DNA from: Paracoccaceae bacterium
GTDB lineage: Bacteria > Pseudomonadota > Alphaproteobacteria > Rhodobacterales > Rhodobacteraceae
Length of the DNA: 27,730 nucleotides
Reading direction: 5' to 3'
Assembly: GCA_007121115.1 (NCBI GenBank)
Contig: SKMI01000179.1
Coordinates: 1-27,730, forward strand
How positions within the stretch are numbered: position 1 is the stretch's first letter; every line of letters begins with the position of its first letter. The translations under genes and the position numbers were made by a program. The notes under the pieces are model-generated. The model had not been told where the DNA came from. It did no database searches and worked only from the letters and a program-made list of their open reading frames with translations. Shown here one piece after another: positions 1-9,163 of the stretch.

Positions 1-600
1 GAGCATGGGCGACCAGGGCACATCGCCACTAACATGGTCAACCATCCCGGCCATGCCCAGACCGATGCAGCTTATCTGCGCGCGGCTCATGCCCAGCTGC
101 GCAAGAAACTGGTCGATCAGGGCGCGGGCCTCGGCGACGAGCATCGGCGCGCTCTTGCGCATCGGACGGGCGGGCAGGGCCAGATCGGCGATGTGCCGCC
201 CGGCAAAGTCGCTCAAGACCGCCGTGTGTTTCAGATCGCCGAGCTTTATGCCGATGACATGATGCGCCTCGGCCGCGACCTGCAGCGCCACGGGTGGGCG
301 ACCGCGCCCGCTGCGCGGGCTGTCGCCCTCGGTGGGTTCGGCGGCGTCGGTTTCGCGCAGGAAGCCCTCGGCGATCAGTTCGGCGGTGACGGCGCTGACC
401 GAGGCGCCGCTGACGCCCAGCGCGCGGCCCATCTCGGCGCGGGTGGTGCTGCCCTGGGCGCGGACACGCTCGAACAGCACCCGACGCAGCGGCCGCGGCA
501 GGCTTCCGGCGGGGCTGCCACCTTCAGCCAGCAGCGGGCCGCAGCCCTGCGCCCCTGCGTCGAGCAGGGCGGCAGGCTTCGAACCTTCGGGCGCTGTCAT
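1..600 (-). CDS. xylR: ROK-family transcriptional repressor, probably XylR (partial, 3' end off the window)
   Basis: The first 200 codons are visible; the frame is still open at base 1. Residues 34-82 form a winged helix-turn-helix typical of ROK repressors: the recognition region around TRAEMGRALGVSGASVS is followed by the wing GRGRPPVAL near 99-106. From residue 117 the ROK sugar-kinase-like fold begins (GIKLGDLKHTAVLSDFAG, then IGLGMAGMVDH at 179-189). The start is the ATG at 600, with GGAGG at 606-610 (minus strand) five bases upstream. The gene is divergent from xylF. In the ROK family, XylR-type proteins repress xylose genes and release DNA on sugar binding, so repression of xylFHGBA is the likely role. 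The xylose assignment rests on location; the ROK family call is firm. Confidence 0.87.
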   Translation of the reverse strand, partial: MTAPEGSKPAALLDAGAQGCGPLLAEGGSPAGSLPRPLRRVLFERVRAQGSTTRAEMGRALGVSGASVSAVTAELIAEGFLRETDAAEPTEGDSPRSGRGRPPVALQVAAEAHHVIGIKLGDLKHTAVLSDFAGRHIADLALPARPMRKSAPMLVAEARALIDQFLAQLGMSRAQISCIGLGMAGMVDHVSGDVPWSPML

Positions 601-697
601 CCTGGCCTCCCCTCCAAGACTAAATTAACACGCCGAAGAATATAAGCCTAGATGCGGACAGTTGCGCAAGGCATTCCGCGCCTCACAGCAGATATTC

Positions 698-709
698 CCG
701 AAATTTGGG
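698..709. promoter_or_regulatory. candidate operator dyad in the xylR-xylF intergenic region
   Basis: The sequence CCGAAATTTGGG reads as an inverted repeat around AAATTT, with one mismatched pair (G opposite G). It sits about 20 bases upstream of the -35 box, between the two divergent genes. The 601-810 interval is clearly AT-richer than the surrounding coding DNA and holds other AT-rich patches (TAAATTAACA at 621-630, TATTTTAAAT at 721-730). One of these may be the real ROK operator. Confidence 0.3.
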
Positions 710-730
710 CGCGATGCTGCTATTTTAAAT

Positions 731-758
731 TTGACAGGTAAAGAATTTCTGGCATCAT
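731..758 (+). promoter_or_regulatory. candidate sigma-70-type promoter of xylFHGBA
   Basis: A perfect -35 box TTGACA (731-736) is followed after 16 bases by CATCAT (753-758), a 4/6 match to TATAAT. It lies about 50 bases before the xylF start. The spacer holds the perfect dyad AGAA-T-TTCT (742-750), a position where a bound repressor would block polymerase. The -35 box is seen directly; promoter function is inferred. Confidence 0.5.
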
Positions 759-810
759 TTTTGGGTCGGGACCGGCAAGAGTCGGCCCGGATATGTTCAG
801 GGAGGACTAC

Positions 811-1836
811 ATGAACAGGATTCTGACCGCAGCGATTGCTGCGACTGTCGGCTTTGGCTCTGGCGCCTGGGCCGATTCGCTGACCATCGGGGTAAGCTGG
901 TCGAACTTTCAGGAGGAGCGCTGGCAAACGGACGAGGCCGCGATCCGCGCTGCCCTCGATGACGCGGGTGCGGCCTATGTCTCGGCCGATGCGCAATCCT
1001 CTTCGTCCAAGCAGCTTTCCGATATCGAAAGCCTGATCGCGCAGGGCGTCGATGCGCTGATCGTTCTGGCACAGGATGCCGCCGCCATCGGCCCGGCGGT
1101 CGAGGCGGCCGCGGACGAAGGCATTCCCGTCATCGCCTATGACCGGTTGATCGAGGATGACCGCGCCTTCTACCTGACCTTCGACAATGTCGAGGTGGGG
1201 CGCATGCAGGCCCGCGCCGTGCTCGAACAGCAGCCTTCCGGCAACTATGTCATGATCAAGGGCTCGCCCACCGACCCCAATGCGGATTTCCTGCGCGGCG
1301 GTCAGCAGGAAGTGCTTCAGGACGCGATTGACGCGGGCGACATCACCATCGTGGGCGAGGCCTATACCGATGGCTGGCTGCCCGCCAATGCCCAGCGCAA
1401 CATGGAGCAGATCCTGACCGCGCAGGACAACATGGTCGATGCGGTCGTGGCGTCGAATGACGGCACCGCAGGCGGCGTTGTCGCGGCGCTGACCGCGCAG
1501 GGCATGGATGGCATCCCGGTCTCGGGGCAGGATGGCGACCATGCCGCGCTGAACCGCATCGCGCTGGGCACGCAGACCGTGTCGGTCTGGAAGGACGCGC
1601 GCGATCTGGGCCGCGCGGCGGGCGAGATTGCCGTGCAACTCGCAGGTGGCACCGCGATGATGGACATCGAGGGGTCCGAGATGTGGACCTCGCCGGGTGG
1701 CACCGAAATGGTGTCGATGTTCCTCGAGCCGGTGCCGATCACCGCGGACAACCTGTCGCTGGTGGTCGATGCGGGCTGGATCAGCCAGGAAGCGCTCTGC
1801 CAGGGCGTGAGCGGCGGCCCGGCGCCTTGCGACTGA
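811..1836 (+). CDS. xylF: D-xylose ABC transporter, periplasmic binding protein
   Basis: A 341-residue sugar-binding protein of the Peripla_BP_4/XylF type that captures xylose in the periplasm and delivers it to XylH. Residues 1-21 are a Sec signal peptide, likely cleaved after Ala-Trp-Ala. The mature part shows the usual two-lobe pattern: the N-lobe begins LTIGVSWSNFQEERWQTD, then LIAQGVDALIVLAQD, then VIAYDRLIEDD, with SNDGTAGGVVAAL and VSGQDGD in the C-lobe. Two cysteines near the C-terminus (EALCQG...PAPCD) could form a disulfide. I chose ATG 811 rather than ATG 793 because a strong GGGAGG-type site at about 800-805 lies just before 811 and the signal peptide then begins MNRILT. It is the first gene of the xyl operon and is followed by a hairpin. 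Confidence 0.93.
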   Translation: MNRILTAAIAATVGFGSGAWADSLTIGVSWSNFQEERWQTDEAAIRAALDDAGAAYVSADAQSSSSKQLSDIESLIAQGVDALIVLAQDAAAIGPAVEAAADEGIPVIAYDRLIEDDRAFYLTFDNVEVGRMQARAVLEQQPSGNYVMIKGSPTDPNADFLRGGQQEVLQDAIDAGDITIVGEAYTDGWLPANAQRNMEQILTAQDNMVDAVVASNDGTAGGVVAALTAQGMDGIPVSGQDGDHAALNRIALGTQTVSVWKDARDLGRAAGEIAVQLAGGTAMMDIEGSEMWTSPGGTEMVSMFLEPVPITADNLSLVVDAGWISQEALCQGVSGGPAPCD

Positions 1837-1854
1837 TCGCAGGCATCTGACAGC

Positions 1855-1882
1855 GGGGCGTGCGGCATGCTGCCGCCGCCCC
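1855..1882 (+). terminator. intercistronic hairpin between xylF and xylH
   Basis: GGGGCG-T-GCGGCA, loop TGC, TGCCGC-C-GCCCC forms a stem of about 12 pairs with one bulged T. It starts 19 bases after the xylF stop and has no U tract, so read-through into xylH is expected. It probably acts as a 3'-end stabiliser or attenuator for xylF mRNA. Confidence 0.6.
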
Positions 1883-1922
1883 ATCCCTGCGTGATGACAG
1901 GACAAGCCCCGAGGACAGGCTG

Positions 1923-3230
1923 ATGAGCACCACCGACACCGAAAAGGACGCCGGGACCAGGGCCCGGCGACGCGCGCGGCTGACCGACACGCTGGAAATC
2001 GACACGCGGCTTCTGGGGATGATCGGCGCCTTTGTCGCCGTGCTGGTCGTGTTCAACATCCTGACAGACGGGCGCTTCCTGACCCCGCGCAACATCTTCA
2101 ACCTGACAATCCAGACCGTCAGCGTGGCGATCATGGCCACGGGCATGGTCTTCGTCATCGTCACCCGGCATATCGACCTGTCCGTGGGCGCGCTGCTGGC
2201 CACCTGCTCGGCCGTCATGGCGATGATGCAGACCGCCTGGCTGCCGCAATACCTGGGCCTGCCGCTGGGCCATCCGATGATCCCCTGGCTGGCCATCCTC
2301 GCAGGCATCATCGCCGGCGGACTGATCGGGGCGTTTCAGGGCTGGCTGACGGGCTACATGATGATCCCGGCCTTCATCGTCACGTTGGGCGGGCTGCTGG
2401 TCTGGCGCAACACCGGCTGGTATCTGACCACCGGCCAGACCATCGGACCGCTGGACCCGACCTTCCAGATGTTCGGCGGCATCAATGGCACGCTGGGCGC
2501 GTTCTGGTCCTGGGTGGTCGGCATTGCCGGTACGCTGGCCGCGCTGGCCGTGCTGTGGAATTCGCGGCGCGACAAGCAGCGGCACGGGTTCATGGTCAAA
2601 CCGATCTGGGCCGAGGTCGCGCTGGGCGCGATCATCGCGGTCGCGATCCTCGGCTTCATCGCGATCCTGAACGCCTATCAGGTGCCCGAGGGCCGCCTGC
2701 GCCGTGAATTCGAGGCGCGCGGCGAGGTCATGCCCGAAGGCTACACCGAGGCCTACGGTCTGCCCATATCGGTCCTGTTGCTGATCGTCGTTGCCGTGGT
2801 GATGACCGTCATCGCACGCAAGACACGGCTGGGGCGCTACATCTTTGCCACGGGCGGCAACCCGCAGGCAGCCGAGCTTTCCGGCATCAATACGCGGCTG
2901 CTGACGGTCAAGGTGTTCACCATCATGGGCGTGCTCTGCGCGATCTCGGCCTTGGTGGCGTCAGCCCGGCTGACCAACCATTCGAACGATATCGGCACGC
3001 TGGACGAGTTGCGCGTCATCGCTGCCGCCGTCATCGGGGGCACTGCGTTGGCCGGGGGGATCGGCACGATCTATGGCGCGATCCTCGGCGCGCTGATCAT
3101 GCAGTCGCTGCAGTCGGGGATGGCGATGGTCGGGGTCGATGCGCCCTTGCAGAATATCGTCGTGGGCTCGGTTCTGGTGCTCGCCGTGCTGATCGACATC
3201 ATCTACCGCCACCGCACAGGGAAGGGATAG
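1923..3230 (+). CDS. xylH: D-xylose ABC transporter, permease
   Basis: A 435-residue inner-membrane permease of the BPD_transp_2 (ribose/xylose) family. After a basic cytoplasmic N-terminus (GTRARRRARL) come many hydrophobic helices. Family landmarks are FVIVTRHIDLSVGALLA in the first half, VTLGGLLVWRNTGWY in the middle, FATGGNPQAAELSGIN in the cytoplasmic loop that contacts the ATPase, and AAAVIGGTALAGGIGTIYGA near the end. Two helices around residues 195-260 are separated by a polar stretch, as in XylH rather than the shorter RbsC. The ATG at 1923 has GAGGA at 1911-1915; an upstream in-frame ATG at 1860 lies inside the hairpin and gives an unlikely N-terminus. It forms the xylose channel with XylF and XylG. 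Confidence 0.92.
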   Translation: MSTTDTEKDAGTRARRRARLTDTLEIDTRLLGMIGAFVAVLVVFNILTDGRFLTPRNIFNLTIQTVSVAIMATGMVFVIVTRHIDLSVGALLATCSAVMAMMQTAWLPQYLGLPLGHPMIPWLAILAGIIAGGLIGAFQGWLTGYMMIPAFIVTLGGLLVWRNTGWYLTTGQTIGPLDPTFQMFGGINGTLGAFWSWVVGIAGTLAALAVLWNSRRDKQRHGFMVKPIWAEVALGAIIAVAILGFIAILNAYQVPEGRLRREFEARGEVMPEGYTEAYGLPISVLLLIVVAVVMTVIARKTRLGRYIFATGGNPQAAELSGINTRLLTVKVFTIMGVLCAISALVASARLTNHSNDIGTLDELRVIAAAVIGGTALAGGIGTIYGAILGALIMQSLQSGMAMVGVDAPLQNIVVGSVLVLAVLIDIIYRHRTGKG

Positions 3231-3234
3231 CGCC

Positions 3235-3981
3235 ATGACGCCACTCGTGGAAATGCGCAACATCTCGATCGCCTTCGGCGGTGTGCAGGCGGTCGATGAC
3301 GTGTCGATCGACCTCCATGCGGGCGAGGTGGTGGGGCTTCTGGGCCATAACGGGGCCGGAAAATCGACGCTGATCAAGATCCTTTCCGGCGCCTACAAGG
3401 CCGATAGCGGCGAGATCCTGATCGACGGCAAGCGGGTCGAGATCAACTCCCCCCGCGATGCGCGCGCCCACAACATCGAGACCATCCACCAGACGCTTGC
3501 GCTGGCCGACAACCTGCCCGCGCCCGCGAACCTGTTTCTGGGTCGCGAATTGCGCACCATGTTCGGATTTCTGGACGACAGCCGCATGGAGTCCGAGACG
3601 CGCAAGATCATGGCGCGGCTCAACCCCAACTTCAAGAAAGTGGCCGAGCCGGTCAGCGCGCTCTCGGGCGGGCAGCGCCAGTCGGTGGCCATCGCCCGCG
3701 CGGTCTATTTCAACGCGCGCATCCTGATCATGGACGAACCCACCGCCGCGCTTGGCGTGCACGAGACCAAGATGGTCGCCGATCTGATCATGGAACTGAA
3801 GGCGCAGGGCTTGGGTATCTTCCTCATCAGCCACGACACGCGCGAGATGATGTCGCTCTGCGACCGTGTGTCGGTCATGAAGAACGGCCAGCTTGTCGGC
3901 ACCGAACGGGTCGAGGATGTGAGCGAAGACGATATCCTGTCGATGATCATCCTCGGCAAGAAGGCGCCCGAGGCGGTCTGA
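3235..3981 (+). CDS. xylG: D-xylose ABC transporter, single-domain ATP-binding protein
   Basis: A 248-residue ABC ATPase that powers xylose import through XylH. Walker A GHNGAGKST spans residues 37-45; the signature LSGGQRQSVAIAR and Walker B ILIMDEPTAALG follow, with the switch histidine in LISHDT. The protein has one nucleotide-binding domain. Enterobacterial XylG has two in tandem (about 510 residues), so this one must work as a homodimer, like the FrcA-type proteins of rhizobia. The reading frame is intact and it is translated four bases after xylH, with a GGGAAGGG site before the start, so it is not a truncated relic. Its stop overlaps the xylB start (TGATG). Confidence 0.9.
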   Translation: MTPLVEMRNISIAFGGVQAVDDVSIDLHAGEVVGLLGHNGAGKSTLIKILSGAYKADSGEILIDGKRVEINSPRDARAHNIETIHQTLALADNLPAPANLFLGRELRTMFGFLDDSRMESETRKIMARLNPNFKKVAEPVSALSGGQRQSVAIARAVYFNARILIMDEPTAALGVHETKMVADLIMELKAQGLGIFLISHDTREMMSLCDRVSVMKNGQLVGTERVEDVSEDDILSMIILGKKAPEAV

Positions 3982-5420
3982 TGTATCTGGGCCTCGATCT
4001 TGGAACCTCCGGCCTCAAGGGGTTGGTGATCGACGAAGGCGGCGCCGTGCTGGCCGAGGCGACACAGCCCCTGCGCCTGTCGCGCCCCCGTCCCGGCTGG
4101 TCCGAGCAGGACCCGGCCGAGTGGATCGCGGCGACCGAGGGCGTGCTGCGCGCGCTTGGCCGAAAGGTCGATCTGGGCGTGGTGGCGGGGATCGGGCTGT
4201 CGGGGCAGATGCATGGCGCGACCGTGCTTGATGCCGCAGACAAGGTGCTGCGGCCCTGCATCCTGTGGAACGACACCCGCGCGCATGTGCAGGCCGCGAA
4301 GCTGGATGCCGACCCGCAATTCCGCGCGATCAGTGGCAATATCGTCTTTCCGGGCTTCACCGCGCCGAAAATCGTCTGGATGGCCGAGGAAGAGCCGGAC
4401 CTGTTTGCGCGGGTCGCCCGCGTGCTGCTGCCCAAGGATTACCTGCGGCTCTGGCTGACCGGCGGCCATGTCGCCGAAATGTCGGATGCGGCCGGGACAA
4501 GCTGGCTCGATACCGGCGCGCGCGACTGGTCGGATGACCTGCTGACCGCGACCGGGCTGGGCCGCGACCAGATGCCCGCGCTGGTCGAGGGGGCGGCGCC
4601 TTCGGGCGAGCTGCGCGCGGCACTGGCGCAGGAATTCGGGCTGCGCGCAGGCATTCCGGTCGCGGGCGGCGCGGGCGACAATGCGGCAACCGCCATCGGC
4701 CTGGGCATCGCGCGCGGCGGGCAGGGGTTCGTGAGCCTCGGCACCTCGGGCGTGCTGTTTGCCGCGACCGATGGCTACGCGCCCGCGCCCGAGACGGCCG
4801 TGCACAGCTTCTGCCACGCGCTGCCCGACACGTGGCACCAGATGGGGGTGATCCTCGCAGCCACGGATGCACTCAACTGGTTCGCGGGGCTCGCGGGCAC
4901 CGACCCGGCCGAGCTGACCGGCAACCTCGGCGCGCTGCGCGCCCCGGGGCGCGCGCTTTTCCTGCCCTATCTGGGCGGCGAGCGCACGCCGCTGAATGAC
5001 GCCACCATCCGCGCGGCGTTTCTGGGGCTCGAACACGCCACCGACCGCGATGCCGCAATCCGCGCGGTGCTCGAAGGTGTCGTCTTTGCCCTGCGCGACT
5101 GCCGCGACGCGCTTGCGGCAACCGGCACGCAGCTTGAAACGCTGATCGCCGCTGGCGGGGGCGCGCGGTCCGACTACTGGCTTTCCGCCCTCGCCACGGC
5201 GCTCGACCAGCCCATCCTCGTGCCGCAGGCGGGGGAATATGGCGCGGCACTGGGGGCCGCGCGACTGGGCCGCATGGCCGCGACAGGTGAGGGCCAGGAC
5301 GCGATGCCCCTGCCCCCCATCGCCCGCGAGATCGCCCCCGACCCCGCCCTGACCGACGCTTTCAGCGCCGCGCATACCCGCTACCGGGCCGCACAATCAG
5401 CCATCAAGGAACTGACATGA
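3981..5420 (+). CDS. xylB: xylulokinase
   Basis: A 479-residue FGGY-family kinase that phosphorylates D-xylulose with ATP to D-xylulose-5-phosphate, which feeds the pentose-phosphate pathway. The N-terminal phosphate loop is GLDLGTSGLKG (residues 4-14). The sugar site GLSGQMHGA lies near 72-80 with ILWNDTRAH at about 94-102. The catalytic aspartate falls at 233 in the motif VAGGAGDNAAT, the same number as in E. coli XylB. The C-terminal ATP lobe carries GGGARSDYW and the adenine-site region PQAGEYGAALGAARLG. The length matches the family. The start overlaps the xylG stop by one base and the stop overlaps the xylA start by four bases, indicating translational coupling. Confidence 0.95.
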   Translation: MYLGLDLGTSGLKGLVIDEGGAVLAEATQPLRLSRPRPGWSEQDPAEWIAATEGVLRALGRKVDLGVVAGIGLSGQMHGATVLDAADKVLRPCILWNDTRAHVQAAKLDADPQFRAISGNIVFPGFTAPKIVWMAEEEPDLFARVARVLLPKDYLRLWLTGGHVAEMSDAAGTSWLDTGARDWSDDLLTATGLGRDQMPALVEGAAPSGELRAALAQEFGLRAGIPVAGGAGDNAATAIGLGIARGGQGFVSLGTSGVLFAATDGYAPAPETAVHSFCHALPDTWHQMGVILAATDALNWFAGLAGTDPAELTGNLGALRAPGRALFLPYLGGERTPLNDATIRAAFLGLEHATDRDAAIRAVLEGVVFALRDCRDALAATGTQLETLIAAGGGARSDYWLSALATALDQPILVPQAGEYGAALGAARLGRMAATGEGQDAMPLPPIAREIAPDPALTDAFSAAHTRYRAAQSAIKELT

Positions 5421-6718
5421 CAGAGTTTTTCGCAGACATCCCGAAACTCGCCTATCAGGGTGCGGATGCGACAGACGCGTTCGCCTTTCGCCATTACAAC
5501 CCCGACGAGATGGTGCTGGGGCGGCGGATGGAAGACCATCTGCGCTTTGCAGTCTGCTACTGGCACAGCTTCGCCTGGCCCGGCGGCGACCCGTTCGGCG
5601 GCCAGACCTTCCAGCGCCCCTGGTTCGGCGACACGATGGACCACGCGCGCCTCAAGGCCGACACGGCATTCGAGATGTTCCGCATCCTCGGCGTGCCGTT
5701 CTTCTGCTTCCACGACGCCGATGTCCGCCCCGAAGGTGCGAGCTTCGCCGAGACGACGCGCAATCTGGAGGAGATCACCGAGTATTTCGCTGCCAAGATG
5801 GAAGAGAGCGGGCCGAAGCTGCTGTGGGGCACGGCCAATCTGTTCAGCAACCGCCGCTACATGGCCGGCGCGGCCACCAATCCCGACCCCGACATCTTCG
5901 CCTATGCCGCTGCCACGGTGAAGACATGCATGGATGCCACCCACAGGCTTGGCGGCGCGAATTACGTCCTCTGGGGCGGGCGCGAAGGCTATGAGACGTT
6001 GCTCAACACTGATCTGACCCGCGAGATGGAGCAGATGGGCCGCTTCCTGTCGATGGTGGTCGACTACAAGCACAAGATCGGCTTCAAGGGCACGATCCTG
6101 GTCGAGCCGAAGCCGCAGGAACCGACCAAGCACCAGTATGATTACGATGTCGCCACCTGCTACGGCTTCCTGCAGCGCTTCGGGCTGGAGAAGGAGGTCA
6201 AGCTGAACATCGAGCAGGGCCATGCCATCCTTGCGGGCCACAGCTTCGAGCATGAACTGGCGCTTGCGGCGAGCCTGGGCGTGCTGGGCTCGATCGACAT
6301 GAACCGCAATGACTATCAATGCGGCTGGGACACCGACCACTTCCCCAACAACGTGCCCGAAGTGGCGCTGGCCTATTACGAGGTGCTGCGCGCGGGCGGG
6401 TTCACCACGGGCGGCACCAATTTCGACGCCAAACTGCGCCGCCAGTCGCTCGACGCGGAGGATCTGATCCTCGCTCACGCGGGCGCGATGGATGTCTGCG
6501 CGCGCGGGCTGAAGGCCGCAGCCGCAATGCTCGAGGATGGCAAGCTCGAGGCCGCCCGCGCCGCGCGCTATGCGGGCTGGGATCGCCCCGAGGTGCAGGC
6601 GATGCTCGGCAGCGATCTGGAGAGCGTCGCCGCCGATGTGCTGGCGCGCGGGCTGGACCCGCAGCCGGTTTCCGGGCGGCAGGAGCGGCTCGAAAACCTC
6701 GTCAACCGCTTCGTCTGA
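5417..6718 (+). CDS. xylA: xylose isomerase
   Basis: A 433-residue class II xylose isomerase that converts D-xylose to D-xylulose in the cytoplasm with two divalent metal ions. Catalytic His99 and Asp102 lie in CFHDADVRPEG. Metal ligands fit the E. coli enzyme with an offset of two: E230 (in ILVEPKPQEPTKHQYD), E266 and H269 (NIEQGH), D294, D305 and D307 (GWDTDHFP), and D337 (TNFDAKLRRQS). All appear to be present, so the enzyme should be active. It is the last gene of the operon. The start ATG overlaps the end of xylB. About 80 bases after the stop lies a perfect hairpin shared with the convergent operon. Confidence 0.97.
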   Translation: MTEFFADIPKLAYQGADATDAFAFRHYNPDEMVLGRRMEDHLRFAVCYWHSFAWPGGDPFGGQTFQRPWFGDTMDHARLKADTAFEMFRILGVPFFCFHDADVRPEGASFAETTRNLEEITEYFAAKMEESGPKLLWGTANLFSNRRYMAGAATNPDPDIFAYAAATVKTCMDATHRLGGANYVLWGGREGYETLLNTDLTREMEQMGRFLSMVVDYKHKIGFKGTILVEPKPQEPTKHQYDYDVATCYGFLQRFGLEKEVKLNIEQGHAILAGHSFEHELALAASLGVLGSIDMNRNDYQCGWDTDHFPNNVPEVALAYYEVLRAGGFTTGGTNFDAKLRRQSLDAEDLILAHAGAMDVCARGLKAAAAMLEDGKLEAARAARYAGWDRPEVQAMLGSDLESVAADVLARGLDPQPVSGRQERLENLVNRFV

Positions 6719-6798
6719 CGCAGTTCGGCCCAATCGCCGGAACCGCCTTGGGTTTCGGAGAAGGCAAAGCCCCCAGAGGATGTCCCCGCCGAAGAAAT

Positions 6799-6820
6799 CC
6801 GCCCACCCCGAAGTGGGCGG
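6799..6820. terminator. hairpin terminator between the convergent xyl and oligosaccharide operons
   Basis: CCGCCCAC, loop CCCGAA, GTGGGCGG is a perfect 8-pair stem. Read on the minus strand the loop contains UUCG and the stem is followed by ATTTCTTC, so it suits the minus-strand operon best. On the plus strand no U tract follows. The remaining intergenic DNA (6719-6914) shows no other gene. Confidence 0.6.
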
Positions 6821-6914
6821 CCGAGGTTCGCGAGAAGACATGGCCGGAAGTGGGTGATGGCCCTTACAGGCGGCATGTGGTTGCGGTATTCAGGCCCTTT
6901 CGGCAAGAAGAAGA

Positions 6915-7973
<1,059 letters not shown>

Positions 7974-7975
7974 GG

Positions 7976-9094
7976 TTATCCCCTTCTTGATGCTGCGCGA
8001 GGCGTGTTTTCGGTCAGTGTGGCAATGACATCGAGTTCGGTCGGGTCATAGGCGCGCCCATCAGGCCAGAGCAGGTCGTGAAACCAGCGATCGGGCGCCT
8101 GCACATGGCCATGGGCCGCCTGCAACTCCATCGGCCATGGCTGGTCCGTCTGCGTGCGGCCCTTCACCAGCCCCCAATTGAAGGCGCCGACCTTGCGCGA
8201 CCGATAGAAGGGAAGCTGATCCGTGATGCGGCTGTCGATGGTCCGTGCCATCCATTCGGTGATCAGGATCGGGCGGCCATGGGCTTCAAGCTGCGCCACA
8301 TAGCGCCGCGCATGGTCCAGATCGCAATAGGCGTGGAAGCTGATGATGTCCGACAGTGCCAGCGCTTGCCGGTCGATCGGATCGTCGAAGGCGGGCGCGT
8401 CCTGCCCCAGCTTGGGGGTGCGCCAAGCCGCGACCGTCAGCGGCTGATGCGGTGCGATTTCGCGTGCCCAGTCGAAGCTTGCTTCCATCAGCGCCTTGCT
8501 GTGCGCCGTGAGCGCGGGCGCATATTCGCGGTAGCCGCCTTTGGCTGCAAAGATCATCCGGTTGCCCGGCTCGTTGTAGAGGTCCCATGCCAGAATGCGC
8601 GGGTCATCGCCATGCGCGCGCAGCATGTCTTGCAGATAGGCCTGGAAATCGGGCCAGAGGCTGCGGTCCATCACGGCTGCGCGGCCCGGCGAGGCAACGG
8701 CGCGGCTGTTGTGGATGCCGGGGACAGGATCGGGTTGCGGGCCATAGACCGGCTCGGCCCCGCCAAAGCCGCAATCATCGAACAGGACGGGCATGACCGA
8801 CAGTCCAAGCTCTGCGGCCGTCTGCAGGAACCAGTCGAACCGCGCCATGATCCCGTCGCGGTCATGCGCCCAGACCAGATAGTGCACATTGGTGCGGACC
8901 GCGTTCATCCCGATCCCGGCGGCCCAGCCGAGCTCGCGGGCGATGGTTTCGCGGTCGAAACTCTCGTCCCGCCACATCTCCAGGAAGTTCACGGCGCTGG
9001 ATGGCAGGAAGTTGCAGCCCACGGGCCAGGGCTGCGCCTGCCACCAGGCGTTGGCCTGTTCCGTCGTCCAGCGCAGGCGGGGGGCGAGGGTCAT
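7976..9094 (-). CDS. GH5-like cytoplasmic glycoside hydrolase (cellulase-superfamily TIM barrel)
   Basis: A 372-residue protein resembling clan GH-A family-5-like enzymes often labelled 1,4-beta-xylanase. Landmarks are GCNFLPSSAVNFLEMW at about 26-41, ELGWAAGIGMNAVRTNVHYLVW at about 54-75, the acid/base glutamate E175 in DLYNEPGN, SFHAYCD at about 252-258, and the nucleophile glutamate E280 in ILITEWMAR. There is no signal peptide, so it should act in the cytoplasm on oligosaccharides already imported. It lies between the binding protein and the ATPase of a sugar importer. I chose ATG 9094; a TTG at 9139 is in frame but lies inside a hairpin and adds a non-conserved leader. The substrate is not shown by sequence; xylo-, gluco- or manno-oligosaccharides are all possible, and the nearby xyl genes favour the first. 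Confidence 0.8.
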   Translation of the reverse strand: MTLAPRLRWTTEQANAWWQAQPWPVGCNFLPSSAVNFLEMWRDESFDRETIARELGWAAGIGMNAVRTNVHYLVWAHDRDGIMARFDWFLQTAAELGLSVMPVLFDDCGFGGAEPVYGPQPDPVPGIHNSRAVASPGRAAVMDRSLWPDFQAYLQDMLRAHGDDPRILAWDLYNEPGNRMIFAAKGGYREYAPALTAHSKALMEASFDWAREIAPHQPLTVAAWRTPKLGQDAPAFDDPIDRQALALSDIISFHAYCDLDHARRYVAQLEAHGRPILITEWMARTIDSRITDQLPFYRSRKVGAFNWGLVKGRTQTDQPWPMELQAAHGHVQAPDRWFHDLLWPDGRAYDPTELDVIATLTENTPRAASRRG

Positions 9095-9125
9095 GGTGGA
9101 GTGTCCGGGGCGGATGGGCGTGTCT

Positions 9126-9155
9126 TGCGGCCCGCGCAATGGCGCGCGGGCCGCA
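9126..9155 (-). terminator. intercistronic hairpin after the sugar-binding-protein gene
   Basis: TGCGGCCCGCGC, six-base loop, GCGCGGGCCGCA is a perfect 12-pair GC-rich stem, nine bases after the stop of the binding-protein gene. No U tract follows, so it looks like an attenuator or mRNA 3'-end stabiliser ahead of the glycosidase and ATPase genes, not a full terminator. Confidence 0.65.
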
Positions 9156-9163
9156 GGGCGTCA

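Noticed and set aside
3235..3981. XylG as a truncated pseudogene
   Set aside because: All ATPase motifs are present, the frame is intact and both junctions are tight; single-domain forms occur in related importers.
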